A stretch of 64,000 nt of DNA. Origin: Bactrocera neohumeralis. Lineage: Eukaryota; Arthropoda; Insecta; Diptera; Tephritidae. Below are positions 24,500 through 34,953 of this stretch, in pieces. The notes below the pieces were generated by a model. The model did no database searches, was not told where the DNA came from, and saw only the letters and a list, made by a program, of their open reading frames with translations. The position numbers and the translations under genes were made by a program. Position 1 is the first letter of the stretch. Each line of letters opens with the position of its first letter. Location of the stretch: NCBI RefSeq assembly GCF_024586455.1, contig NW_026089623.1, positions 16,124,236-16,188,235 on the forward strand. The letters run 5' to 3'.

Positions 24500-24955
24500 G
24501 AAGACAGTGCAGTGCAAGCTTTGTGATTACGTATCAGTGCAACAATATGTGAATGTTGTTGTGATGACGTCACTCAAAGTAAAAAACGTTGACTTCAATA
24601 TTGATGATGAACTGACAGCTTTGTTGATGCTAGTAGGGTACTCGTACTTGCAGTTGAAAATACGAAAGAGAAACTCACCATCGATAGTGTTAAAAATCTT
24701 CTGTTACCAGATGTGAAATTGGATAGTCTGATTAGGAATGGTGAAAAGATAGAAAAATCAAATTCGAAAGTGATTTCTAATAAGTTTCAGTGTCATTCTT
24801 GTAAGAAAATTGCTCATTTCGATCTTGATTGTCCGAATAAGACTAAGTAAAATTATAACAATACCAAAACCAAATATGTTCTCTTCGCATCTGTACTTTC
24901 TTATGACTTTCGTAACAAAGATAAATGGATTGTTAATTCAGGGGCTACTTCATAT
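24500..24955 (+). pseudogene. copia-type gag and protease fragment
   Basis: A Gag C-terminus (VVMTSLKVKNVDFNIDDELT) is followed, after a frame change near 24660, by a CCHC zinc knuckle (CHSCKKIAHFDLDC, about 24792-24833) and the start of the copia protease, KWIVNSGATSY. The catalytic Asp of the DSGA motif is Asn here. A TAA interrupts after the knuckle (about 24848). The fragment ends exactly where a CAGAGAACG-family end begins at 24956. RT, RNase H and LTRs are absent. Confidence 0.8.
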
Positions 24956-25320
24956 CAGAGAACGTATATCATAGAGAAGGGGTACTGTTTTGGATGAGCG
25001 TGTTTCACCACAGTTTACATCAGGAGCACCAAAATAGCAGAATTGGGCATTTTCAGTGTTAAATGAAAAAAATTATGCTAATTTCAATGTTTAGTAATGT
25101 ATTCTTACAGATTCGTATCTGCATACAATTTATAGATATTTTCTATAAGGCAAATCAGAATCTGGTACAAGTGGTCTTGCATCAATTGCACATTAGCCAG
25201 CATATTTTTGCTTTTACACTAACAAAATGTATAATGATGCACCTGCTACATCCTTGCAAATATGGAACACTAAAACGACATTGCATTATTTTCAACACTG
25301 GTTTGCTAATAATCAGCTAC
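24956..25320 (+). mobile_element. CAGAGAACG-family element, left end copy
   Basis: CAGAGAACGTATATCATAGA begins the copy. The sequence then matches, in reverse, the right end at 4550-4760 (GGGTACTGTTTTGGATGAGC, then GTGTTTCACC; GCAGAATTGGGCATTTTCAG). No right end is found for this copy; it may be a one-ended remnant or an outer shell of the nested region to its right. Confidence 0.6.
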
Positions 25321-25965
25321 TGCCAAAATTAAAAACATTGTAAACAAAGAGAAGAAATGTAGCAAACCGGTTTGGATAAAATAAGGCTAAAACATGAAAA
25401 GCCGAATAAAAAATGGCGCGAAAGGAGATCCAGAGTTGACTGCATTTCTTGCGGGAAGCTCCGGAAGTAAAAGTGAAATTTGTGCTATGTGCCATATAAA
25501 AATATTTCTTACCTTCAATGTCCATAATTTCTTCAGCAGCTTCAAGCGTCAGTCCATTTTTCCCCAAAATGGTATTTGCAAAGGTTGCACAGAAACCACA
25601 AAAAAAAGCCGTTCATTGTGGATGGTAAATATTTGCAATTGCATAATTTTTCAAACTCAGATGCACAAGATTCTGAATTGACCTTATATATTTTATATCA
25701 AAGCACACAAGCATGTTCGTACAAATTGAACTATTTCATGATGAATTCCTTAAAATTTTTGGAAATATATAATAAAGTCATGTTTATGTTGTTACCTAAT
25801 TATTTAATTAATGTATGTTTGATAAGATATATACAATATTTATACACATACATATTTATTTGCAGGCCATAAAAGTTTTGTCGCACATATTCGCGTATGT
25901 AATTATATGAGCACGTAAACAAAAAGAGCCATACGAATAATGTTTGTAAATTTGTCCACACATAA
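25321..25965. other. non-coding stretch
   Basis: Short frames exist on both strands but none has recognisable domain structure. Confidence 0.4.
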
Positions 25966-26075
25966 CTTTGTATATAAATATGTTCCCTTATAGCTTCATG
26001 CAAAATCTCCGTTCTCACGGACAATTAAAGGTCGAAGCTCACGTTTTGTCAAAGAGTCAATGTGTCGAACTCAGT
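25966..26075 (-). repeat. fragment of the foldback-arm repeat
   Basis: CTCCGTTCTCACGGACAATT and TCACGTTTTGTCAAAGAGTC with AATGTGTCG match about 32900-32960 in the right arm of the foldback element. Confidence 0.6.
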
Positions 26076-26947
26076 ATATACAGTAATAAACCTTTACTTT
26101 GTTTACATACATATACTCAACTTTAGAAACTCTTAGGGTGTTGTGTAACACTTTTTTGCTACTTTCATGGTAATCGGGGTGTTGTGTTAGCATTTAAGCT
26201 ACATATAAATTTTAATGTTTGATAAGCTACACTTTAATAGCTATTATGAAATGCAAGTATTTACATTTTTTACGTGATTATTTTGAATTACTTTGCATGT
26301 TTCTTAAATTTTACTGGGATATTACTTTTTATGTTAGTTGTTTTTTATTAACAAGTGTTAAACACGCTTCAAGAATTTCTGAACTTTTGCATGCAAAAAG
26401 ATACAGTCCTGGGTGGTAAGCTATCTTTTGACATATACAAATTGGTTAACCGTTACAACAAAGAATTAGTTGGAATTTGCATTTGGATATAAGAATATAA
26501 TTTTAAAAATAACTTATTTAAATAAAATAAGCGTATTTAAAGTTAAAAAACAAGACTGGCTTAGGAAAGCAGCAGCTTTTATGTTTTCTGTCGATCTAAT
26601 GTAAACAAACACAGCCGTAGAAAATTCACAACCGAGAAATCTAACACCAAGGACACATTTTATACATAACAACTCACTACTTGCAAAATATCTGATTATC
26701 ACTAAATCAATGTGTTACGGACTAAATATGACACACTATGACATTTAAAGCATCTGTTAATAAAAATATACCATATATAAATAATTTTTGATTTATATTG
26801 AATAACAATATTTGTAGTTTTTGCCTCTTATTTACTACCTCAATATATACAGCACTGCGTTGCTACCACTGAAAATCCAAGATGGCCGCTATTCACCCCT
26901 CAGAAAGCTACCACGAAAAGGTTTTATTCTGTATATACATACTGTGG
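26076..26947. other. AT-rich non-coding stretch
   Basis: No supported feature. The last bases before the next element are ACTGTGG. Confidence 0.4.
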
Positions 26948-28011
26948 CAGAGAACTTAAAGCAAAGAGAAGGTGCAGGTTCGATACCGAACATTTGTTAG
27001 ATTTATAATAAGGAATTCACCTCACAACCACAGAAGTCACGCTGTGAAATGTTAACATTTTTAACAGTTCTCCACATACTCAAACAGAGAATAAAAAGAA
27101 AAATAAATACATATATGTACATATGTATTTACGGCAGATGATGATGAGAATATGAAGAGACATAAATATATGTATGCATGCCCATGATTACACTTCCAAC
27201 GAATGTAAAGAATTTCGTTTTGCTTGTTTTTGCTTTCAACCAGGCAATCGCTTGTATGTGCAATGTATGTACATATGCGCATTGATCTGCATCTTCATAC
27301 ATTCATATATACTTATATGTACATATATTTGTATACACTTCCAAACAAATAATTCACAAGCATACAAACATACATATGCGTACACATATGAATATGTCAC
27401 CAACAAAAATTGAAGCATTGTTCTACAAAAACAACAATTGCCTAAATAGCATAAGCATGGTAAGCCAATATGGCAGCCGAATTGGCGAAGCTCAAATGTA
27501 GTAAATTTTACAACAAAAACGATTTCATTCATAAACGCAGGCGCAAATTCCACAAGCGACCTCGCTTCATTCATAAAAACAGACGCCGTAACATCTCCCC
27601 GAGCATGCCTTCGCCTACAAGCGTCTTTTCGCGACGATGGCAAAAGCTAAAAACATAAATTGAACAACTTTCTGATGATTCTTCACAGAAAGAAGTGGCA
27701 AAAGTGGCAACATAGCCGTTGTCGATTTACAATATTTGTCTAAAATATTTTTCCGTGACTCGCAAAAATCTGCGTCGATATGTATGCACGCGCATACATC
27801 TTCATACATATTTACGCTGGTTTGTAGGTGACGCTGTTCGAGCAGCAAGGGAAGGGGTAACAATCGGCGATCGTTTGTTAGTTTCTTTCGGCACAGCTTG
27901 GATTTTCTACCAACATTACAACGTTGTGGCGCTTTACCGTCGCGTCAGTGTTTCGACACATAGAAGTACTGAACACAATAAGCGCGACCGACTGCAAACG
28001 AATATATTAAA

Positions 28012-28087
28012 ATACACACGTTCTTAGGGACAGAGTTATTGAGCCAGCTGCACAACTACATAACTGTGTCCATAAGAACGTGTGTAT
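28012..28087. repeat. internal hairpin in left foldback arm
   Basis: AATACACACGTTCTTAGGGA is mirrored by TCCATAAGAACGTGTGTATT about 45 bp on, with the inner AGTTAT and CAGCTG also pairing. The mirror copy in the right arm lies near 33003-33078. Confidence 0.75.
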
Positions 28088-28162
28088 TTGAAGATGTCGC
28101 TTGCAGTCTGTCGTGCTCAATTTGTTCAGCACTTGACTCTTTGACAAAACGCAAGTTTCGGC

Positions 28163-28167
28163 CATTG
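28163..28167. repeat. Transib target-site duplication, left (CATTG)
   Basis: CATTG immediately before the CACAATGG terminus, repeated at 30849-30853 after the other terminus. Confidence 0.85.
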
Positions 28168-30848
28168 CACAATGGGACAGAATGCGTTTTTTTTGGCATA
28201 AACTCCAAAAACTTACTCAGTGCCTTGAAATTCGGTACAGATACTAAACAACGCATATGAATATGAAAAATAAAAAATAAACCCGATGACACACCCCCTA
28301 CCCTCAAAAGAGGCAGCTCCCTTATAGTATCAAAGCTTAATTTCAAAAAAATACATTAATAATTGATTGATTTTGCTTTAACTTCATTCCATATCTTCAT
28401 TTACATCTAAATCAATTGAATAATCATTAAATATATCCAAATCTACCATTTCATCATCATCAGAAAGTCTATCTTCATCTTCATTAGTTGGAGCTTCTGG
28501 TGTAATTGCAATTTCCGGAGCTTCCAAAAGCGCCACCACTTCTTGCGGGAGCATTTTTTTAATTTTTTTATTTTCCCTTTTGTTGATGTGCAAACTTGAT
28601 ATAAGAGGATCTGAGGAATCCATAGATCTATGAAAAACATCGGACAAATTAAGCCAAGCCAAGAGTACTTTTCCATATATAGTAAAGCAGTTTTACTACA
28701 AAAAATTTCGAATTTTTCCGCATTGATTTGGTATTCGCATGAAATTGAAATTAATATAAAATATAAATTCTTCAAAATTTCAATGTCAAACTCCAGAATT
28801 GATGCTAAGGTCTCAGTATTTGTAAATGCTCTCCTCGCCGTATTTCCATCATTTGTGCTTCCACAGCCATTCTGTTTTGGTTTATCAACATGTAGCCCCA
28901 TTTCTTCCCACAATTGTTTTTGAATTTTCTGTTTTCTGGTTCTCATACTTAGTTTATCTATTGCATCCCTAACCTGCCACTTTTTTATGTCAATTCTGTA
29001 TGAGATTTTTAAAACAAATTCCAGGAATCTAATCCACGCATGCAAAGGACTTACACCATATTGAAGTGCTCCAGGTTTTTTCTTGAAAACGCTGGATTTC
29101 AAGTCCTTCGTTGCTAAAAAGTCTTTTGGTTTTGCACCACATACTGGGCAACACTGATTAGAATTTGTACCAGTTAATACATTTAACACCTTACCATCTA
29201 TTAACGTCATATGCAGATCATAGCTTACAGTGATGTATCCACCATTAAGGTTGTATTTGAGAGGTGTCATACTCTTAATTTGTGAATCAAAATTTGCTTT
29301 CTCCGCTAATATTTGATTTTTAGTTTCTTTGATGAATTCGATTTTAATGGGCCTGCAAAATCTTACGGATTGTGGAGTTCGATTACACCAAATTACTCTG
29401 TCTGAAGAATCAATTAATTTTATCGGTATTAGAGTTGTTACAAATAAAGTTTCATCCAACGATTCTGGTGCATCTCCTTCAAATTTCTGTTTGTACATGC
29501 TCTGTCCTGTTGTTCCATCGAATCCATGCTAGCAATTAATTTCGTTTCATCGATATTTGCAATCTGATTGATAACATCTTCCTGCATTAAAATAATACGG
29601 CCAGCCGTGTGGTCAAGTATGTTTTGCAAGCTAACTTCCGCATTAGTTTCCGAAACAGTTATGCCAATCGGTCTGCATTTTAATTTCGCCTCATACACAG
29701 TATGATAGCTTGGATATATGTTGCAATGACGATTTTTATTTAACAATCTAATGTTAATGGACTGCTGTTTACTAAACGAATTTTCCAATAAGAAAGTTAA
29801 CGCTTCATCAGGAGTGAGTTGAAGTGGTTCATTGAAGCGAAGTTTTTTTCTTATTTCACTTGCTCTTGAAGATGATGATGAGCATTCCTTTAAAACATAC
29901 GCCATGTCGCTTCTATTTGATTTTTTTTGGGTGTTGTGCTCCCGCTCTGTTGATAGTTCAAAGGCCAATTTACGTTTCAAACGTTGACTACCTTCATCAT
30001 AATTTAAATGTGGACGTCCTAGTTTGCTGGCAGAAGCACTCTTCCAATCTTTGTTTTCAACTACCAATGTCATTTTCGACGCAAGCCATTCAGAATGTTT
30101 TTCTTTGAATCTGCTCAATAGTCTGTTGCAATTTGGTAAATGCTTTCTAATAAAGCTACAAAAATTTACAACTTTCTTTTTTATTTCTTTGTTTTTGTCT
30201 TCTTTTAACGTGCCTCCATTAATTTTTTTATAAATGTAGTTCAAAATACTGTCATCTTTTCGATCATTTGACTCCCATATTTGCAGCAATTCTTCATGGG
30301 AGAATTCATATTTTCCTTAAAAAAACCAATTTTCGAAAAAACGAGCAAAAATGAGCAAATTATTTTTATAACACATTTGAGAAGACATAATCACAATACA
30401 TTTGGAACAGGTTTTGAGCAGAAGGCAGCGGAAGCCAAGAAGTTCTACCTCACAGGAACACAAATATTTGTTAATTTATATGGAAGTATGAATATGGCAG
30501 TATGGATACACAATAGACAAATATACACACATTTTCTTTTCACAATATGCATTTACATACCTTGTCGATTGATTTCCATGATTTAAAAATAAAGTTTTTG
30601 GTTCACTTAAAATTTCACAGCCGATTTACTTGCAAGCTTTAAATTGCATGTATCAAAACATAAACAAGCAGTTACAATCAGCTGACTTTGAAAGCGCGCC
30701 AAAAATGTAGAGATGCCAACAGGCTGTTTTATTGTTACTTTTAGATATATATGGATAATCTACTAATAGAAAAATAACTTACTTTGCAGGAATAGATATA
30801 TAAAAATTTTGACTTTATGCCAAAAAAATGGCGTTCTGTCCCATTGTG
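28168..30848 (-). mobile_element. Transib DNA transposon, 2681 bp
   Basis: Terminal inverted repeats start CACAATGGGACAGAA and continue about 38 bp through a T run to GGCATAAA on both ends (28168-28205 and 30811-30848). CACAATGG is the classic Transib start, related to the V(D)J heptamer CACAGTG. The target duplication is CATTG at both sides. Removing the element and one copy restores GGCCATTGGTTGACCGTGAC, which is the intact arrangement, in reverse, in the right foldback arm at about 32913-32935. So insertion followed formation of the inverted arms. Confidence 0.92.
28384..30325 (-). pseudogene. Transib (RAG1-like) transposase pseudogene
   Basis: Reverse strand. The N-terminal part (ELLQIWESNDRKDD and LGRPHLNYDEGSQRLKRKL) leads to KCRPIGITVSETNAEVSLQN, ILDHTAGRII and NIDETKLIASM. 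A frameshift near 29525 follows. In the other frame GFDGTTGQSMYKQKFEGD carries the first catalytic Asp block, the counterpart of RAG1 CDGMGDVSEKHG. Next come RPIKIEFIKET, the zinc-binding CCPVCGAKPKDF (compare RAG1 CTLCDATRLEA), SPLHAWIRFLEFVLKISYR, and NDGNTARRAF. After YMEKYSW the sequence jumps to VFHRSMDSSDPLISSL in another frame near 28655. The block that should hold the third catalytic Glu is therefore deleted. It cannot encode an active transposase. Confidence 0.9.
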
Positions 30849-30853
30849 CATTG
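30849..30853. repeat. Transib target-site duplication, right (CATTG)
   Basis: Second copy of CATTG directly after the ATTGTG terminus. Confidence 0.85.
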
Positions 30854-30915
30854 GTTGACCGTGACAATGGAGATGAGAAAGAAGCGTGCGACACTTGTTA
30901 CTATGAATGTATGTA

Positions 30916-32086
30916 TCGGGTGATTTTTTTGAGGTTAGGATTTTCATGCATTAGTATTTGACAGATCACGTGGGATTTCAGACATGGTGTCAAAGAGAAA
31001 GATGCTCAGTATGCTTTGACATTTCATCATGAATAGACTTACTAACGAGCAACGCTTGCAAATCATTGAATTTTATTACCAAAATCAGTGTTCGGTTCGA
31101 AATGTGTTTCGCGCTTTACGTCCGATTTATGGTCTACATAATCGACCAAGTGAAATGTCGATTCGTCGCCGTTCGCAGCAATTGGGTTTGTGTTATTCGA
31201 CCACATGGAAGATTTTACGCAAAGATCTTGGTGTAAAACCGTATAAAATACAGCTCGTGCAAGAACTGAAGCCGAACGATCTGCCACAACGTCGAATTTT
31301 CAGTGAATGGGCCCTAGAAAAGTTGGCAGAAAATCCGCTTTTTTATCGACAAATTTTGTTCAGCGATGAGGCTCATTTCTGGTTGAATGGCTACGTAAAT
31401 AAGCAAAATTGCCGCATTTGGGGTGAAGAGCAACCAGAAGCCGTTCAAGAACTGCCCATGCATCCCGAAAAATGCACTGTTTGGTGTGGTTTGTACGCTG
31501 GTGGAATCATTGGACCGTATTTTTTCAAAGATGCTGTTGGACGCAACGTTACGGTGAATGGCGATCGCTATCGTTCGATGCTAACAAACTTTTTGTTGCC
31601 AAAAATGGAAGAACTGAACTTGGTTGACATGTGGTTTCAACAAGATGGCGCTACATGCCACACAGCTCGCGATTCTATGGCCATTTTGAGGGAAAACTTC
31701 TGAGAACAATTCATCTCAAGAAATGGACCCGTAAGTTGGCCACCAAGATCATGCGATTTAACGCCTTTGGACTATTTTTTGTGGGGCTACGTCAAGTCTA
31801 AAGTCTACAGAAATAAGCCAGCAACTATTCCAGCTTTGGAAGACAACATTTCCGAAGAAATTCGGGCTATTCCGGCCGAAATGCTCGAAAAAGTTGCCCA
31901 AAATTGGACTTTCCGAATGGACCACCTAAGACGCAGCCGCGGTCAACATTTAAATGAAATTATCTTCAAAAACTAAATGTCATGAACCAATCTAACGTTT
32001 CAAATAAAGAACCGATGAGATTTTGCAAATTTTATGCGTTTTTTTTTTTTAAAAAAAAGTTATCAAGCTCTTAAAAAATCACCCGA
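30916..32086 (+). mobile_element. rosa-type mariner (DD41D), 1171 bp
   Basis: Ends TCGGGTGATTTTTT and AAAAAATCACCCGA are inverted repeats, flanked by TA at 30914-30915 and 32087-32088. It sits in the left foldback arm, and the joined flanks match, in reverse, the undisturbed right arm near 32845-32875. It carries the transposase gene at 31029-31976. Confidence 0.9.
31029..31976 (+). pseudogene. mariner DD41D transposase with one stop and an internal deletion
   Basis: One frame runs from MNRLTNEQRLQIIEFYYQNQ to HLNEIIFKN, broken only by TGA at 31701-31703. Catalytic residues are visible: LFSDEAHFWLNGYVNKQN (first Asp), MWFQQDGATCHTA (second), and CDLTPLDYFLWG (third). The second and third Asp are separated by 41 residues, the mark of the rosa subfamily first described from a Ceratitis fly. 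About 315 codons remain, and the N-terminal part jumps from HNRPS to EMSIRRRSQQLG. The family normally has a longer helix-turn-helix region there, so roughly 50-60 codons appear deleted between two similar SIR/TIR blocks. Otherwise this is the best preserved mariner in the window. Confidence 0.9.
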
Positions 32087-32650
32087 TACATATGTATGTA
32101 TATGGCTCGCATTTGCTTTCGTAAACATACAGACAAATGTGCCAAAGAAATAATATATGTACATATGCATGTGTCATAGAATTTCTATTGGTGCAAATAT
32201 GGAAATGATAACGAAATAATGCGAATATGCATATTTCGTGAAGGTCATCAATTTTCTTTGAAGAAATTAAGTTCATTTGACACATCTTCGCTTTGTAATA
32301 GACGAAATAAATATATGTAACTTTTTTGAAATAATTAAAAAATTAAAAAATAAAATTAATTCTTTTTTTATCTAATTTTTTACGATTTTGTAAAAAACTA
32401 AAATTTTTACAATTTTTCTGAAAAAAATGGTTCATATGATACAAGATCACGCATATGTGTCTCAGAGAATGCTTCTTTACATTCCTTGTGTGACTTTGCA
32501 TATTTTTCTTCAAAGCATTTCTCTTTATTCATTCTCGCATGAATTTAGTCGCTTTACATATATTTCTGCCATTGCACATGCTCAATTCTGCTAAATAGCA
32601 GCGAGAATGGTGAAATTCCGTGTCACAATCTTATAAGCTCTGTTAGCCGT

Positions 32651-32740
32651 CCAATCGAACATCATACAGATTTCGATTTGCACCTTCTCTATACTTTACG
32701 TTCTCTGGTGCAAATCGAAATCTGTATGATGTTCGATTGG
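32651..32740. repeat. perfect hairpin around a TIR-family core
   Basis: CCAATCGAACATCATACAGA plus TTTCGATTTGCAC is mirrored by GTGCAAATCGAAATCTGTAT plus GATGTTCGATTGG. Between them sits CTTCTCTATACTTTACGTTC with TCTG, the reversed end of the CAGAGAACG family. It lies in the loop of the foldback element. Confidence 0.85.
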
Positions 32741-34414
32741 ATGTTCCATATTTGTACCAATAGAATTTCTATGACACATGCATATGTACATATGTATATT
32801 ATTTCTTTGGCACATTTGTCTGAATGTTTACGAAAGCAAATGCGAGCCATACACATATGTACATGCATTCATAGTAACAAGTGTCGCACGCTTCTTTCGC
32901 ATCTCCATTGTCACGGTCAACCAATGGCCGAAACTTGCGTTTTGTCAAAGAGTCAAGTGCTGAACAAATTGAGCACGACAGATTGCAAGCGACATCTTCA
33001 AATACACACGTTCTTATGGACACAGTTATGTAGTTGTGCAGCTGGCTCAATAACTGTGTCCCTAAGAACGTGTGTATTCTAATATATTCGTTTGCAGTCG
33101 GTCGCGCTCATTGTGTTCAGTACTTCTATGTGTCGAAACACTGACGCGACGGTAAAGCGCCACAACATTGTGTTGTTGGTAGAAAATTCGAGCTGTGCCG
33201 AAAGAAACTAACAAACGATCGTCGATTGTTACCGCTTCCCTTGCTGCTCGAACAGCGTCGCCTACAAACCATCGTAAATATGTATGAAGATGTATGCGCG
33301 TGCATACATATCGACGCAGATTTTTGCGAGTCACGGAAAAATATTTTAGACAAATATTGTAAATCGACAACGGCTATGTTGCCATTTTTGTCACTTCTTT
33401 CTGTGAAGAATCATCAGAAAGTTGTTCAATTTATGATTTTTAGCTTTTGCCATCGTCGCGAAAAGACGCTTGTAGGCGAAGGCATGCTCGGGGAGATGTT
33501 ACGGCGTCTGTTTTTATGAATGAAGCGAGGTCGCTTGTGGAATTTGCGCCTGCGTTTATGAATGAAATCGTTTTTGTTGTAAAATTTACTACATTTGAGC
33601 TTCGCCAATTCGGCTGCCATATTGGCTTGCCATGCTTATGCTATTTAGGCAATTGTTGTTTTTGTAGAACAATGCTTCAATTTTTGTTGGATGTTTGTAT
33701 GCTTGTGAATTATTTGTTTGGAAGTGTATACAAATACATATATGTATGTACATATACATAAGTATATATGAATGTATGAACATGCAGCTCAATGCGCGCA
33801 CATGTAATATGTATGTGTATTGATAAGTGATAAAATTATGATTTGAATTTCTGAATGCGCACATGCGTATATGTACATACAATCATAAGGGCAGATAATA
33901 AGATTAATATGATAGACAATATATTTATATATACATATATGCATTGTTGTGATAAATTCAATTTCTATTACTAAGAAACATAATACAAAAATATTTATTA
34001 GTATAGTATATTATGTAAAAATCAAATTAAATAATTAAATATATGTATGTACAAGTCTAAATTGACTGTAGATAGTGCTATGCGTGCATTCATACAAAAT
34101 TATACTCATATCATAATTATTACATGCCAATATGTAAATGCCGACGGCAAAACGCAAAAGCATACATATTTGCATACATTGCGAAAGCAAAAATTGAACC
34201 ATGAAAATATCACAATGCTGTTGTTGGGAGTATCATAAGGAGCATGCATACATATTTATTTCTCTTCATATTCTTTGTTGAATATGTGGAGAACTGTTAA
34301 AAATGTTAACATTTCACAGCGTGAATTCTGTATTTGTGTGGTGAGATTCCGTGTCGCAAATTTATCAAATGTTCGCTGTCGAACCTGCACCTTCTCTATG
34401 TTTTAAGTTCTCTG

Positions 34415-34953
34415 TTTGCACCTTCTCTATACTTTACGTTCTCTGGTTGAGCAGAGTCGGATAACGTAACTTCTGAGTTACTCTGGAAGAGCAAGGAACG
34501 ATCACCTGATTCTTATTGGAATTGAATAAGTAACAACAGTTGCGAATAACACAGGAGACTGCGTAAGCGGTATGACTATTCTTGTTGGAGGTTTTTCTAA
34601 TTAGAATAGCATTGCAATTGGATCACGAAGGTCGTACTACGAGAAGTACTTAGCGACACCAGTATATGTAATTGATTAATAAATTAAATTAATATTAATA
34701 AAAAGTTTAAGACTTCTATTCACTTATATGCGCGCACATGTTATTATTGATAAGTGATAATATGATTTGAATTCGCGAAAACGAACATAAACACATATGG
34801 TCATGATACATGTGAATATAAGTTTTGAATGATAAAATATACGATTCATGTACATTTATCACTATTGTAATATATTTAATTTTTTTAATATATTTTGATA
34901 GTCTGTTATATACATACATACATATATAATGAAGTACACACAGCAATATATAG
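34415..34953. other. second TIR-family end, then sequence of uncertain origin
   Basis: TTTGCACCTTCTCTATACTT followed by TACGTTCTCTG (34415-34445) duplicates the terminal 31 bp in tandem. 34446-34718 (TTGAGCAGAGTCGGATAACG to ACTTCTATTCACTT) contains AATAAA-like signals and may be a solo LTR, but no duplication was found. 34719-34830 again resembles arm sequence (GCGCGCACATGTTATTATTG). Confidence 0.45.

Larger units (their letters stand above)
26948..34414. mobile_element. foldback-type element with long inverted arms, nested insertions
   Basis: The left end CAGAGAACTTAAAGCAAAGA with GAAGGTGCAGGTTCGA is mirrored at 34380-34414. Arms are inverted over a long distance: 26948-28162 plus 30854-30913 plus 32089-32210 on the left against about 32741-34414 on the right. 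Shared blocks include CCGAATTGGCGAAGCTCAAA, CAGACGCCGTAACATCTCCC, CGCGTCAGTGTTTCGACAC and ACACGTTCTTAGGGACA. The loop is about 32210-32740. Removing the nested Transib and mariner leaves about 3.6 kb. There is no transposase of its own and no clear flanking duplication. Frames seen on both strands of the arms (for example around 27470-27658 and 33426-33620) are mirror copies and need not be genes. Confidence 0.75.

Noticed and set aside
25063..25872. Several short overlapping frames with Cys and hydrophobic residues
   Set aside because: No domain, no codon bias, no splice pattern. They fall in an AT-rich stretch next to a TIR-family end.
27470..27658. Basic Arg/Lys-rich small protein frame (MAAELAKLKCSKFYNKNDF...) in the left foldback arm, mirrored at 33426-33620
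   Set aside because: Its opposite strand is also open and both arms mirror each other. No start context, splice or domain support; most likely arm sequence without a coding role.
34446..34718. Possible solo LTR (TG...CA-like ends, AATAAA-like signals)
   Set aside because: No flanking duplication and no matching internal element in the window, so left as uncertain sequence.
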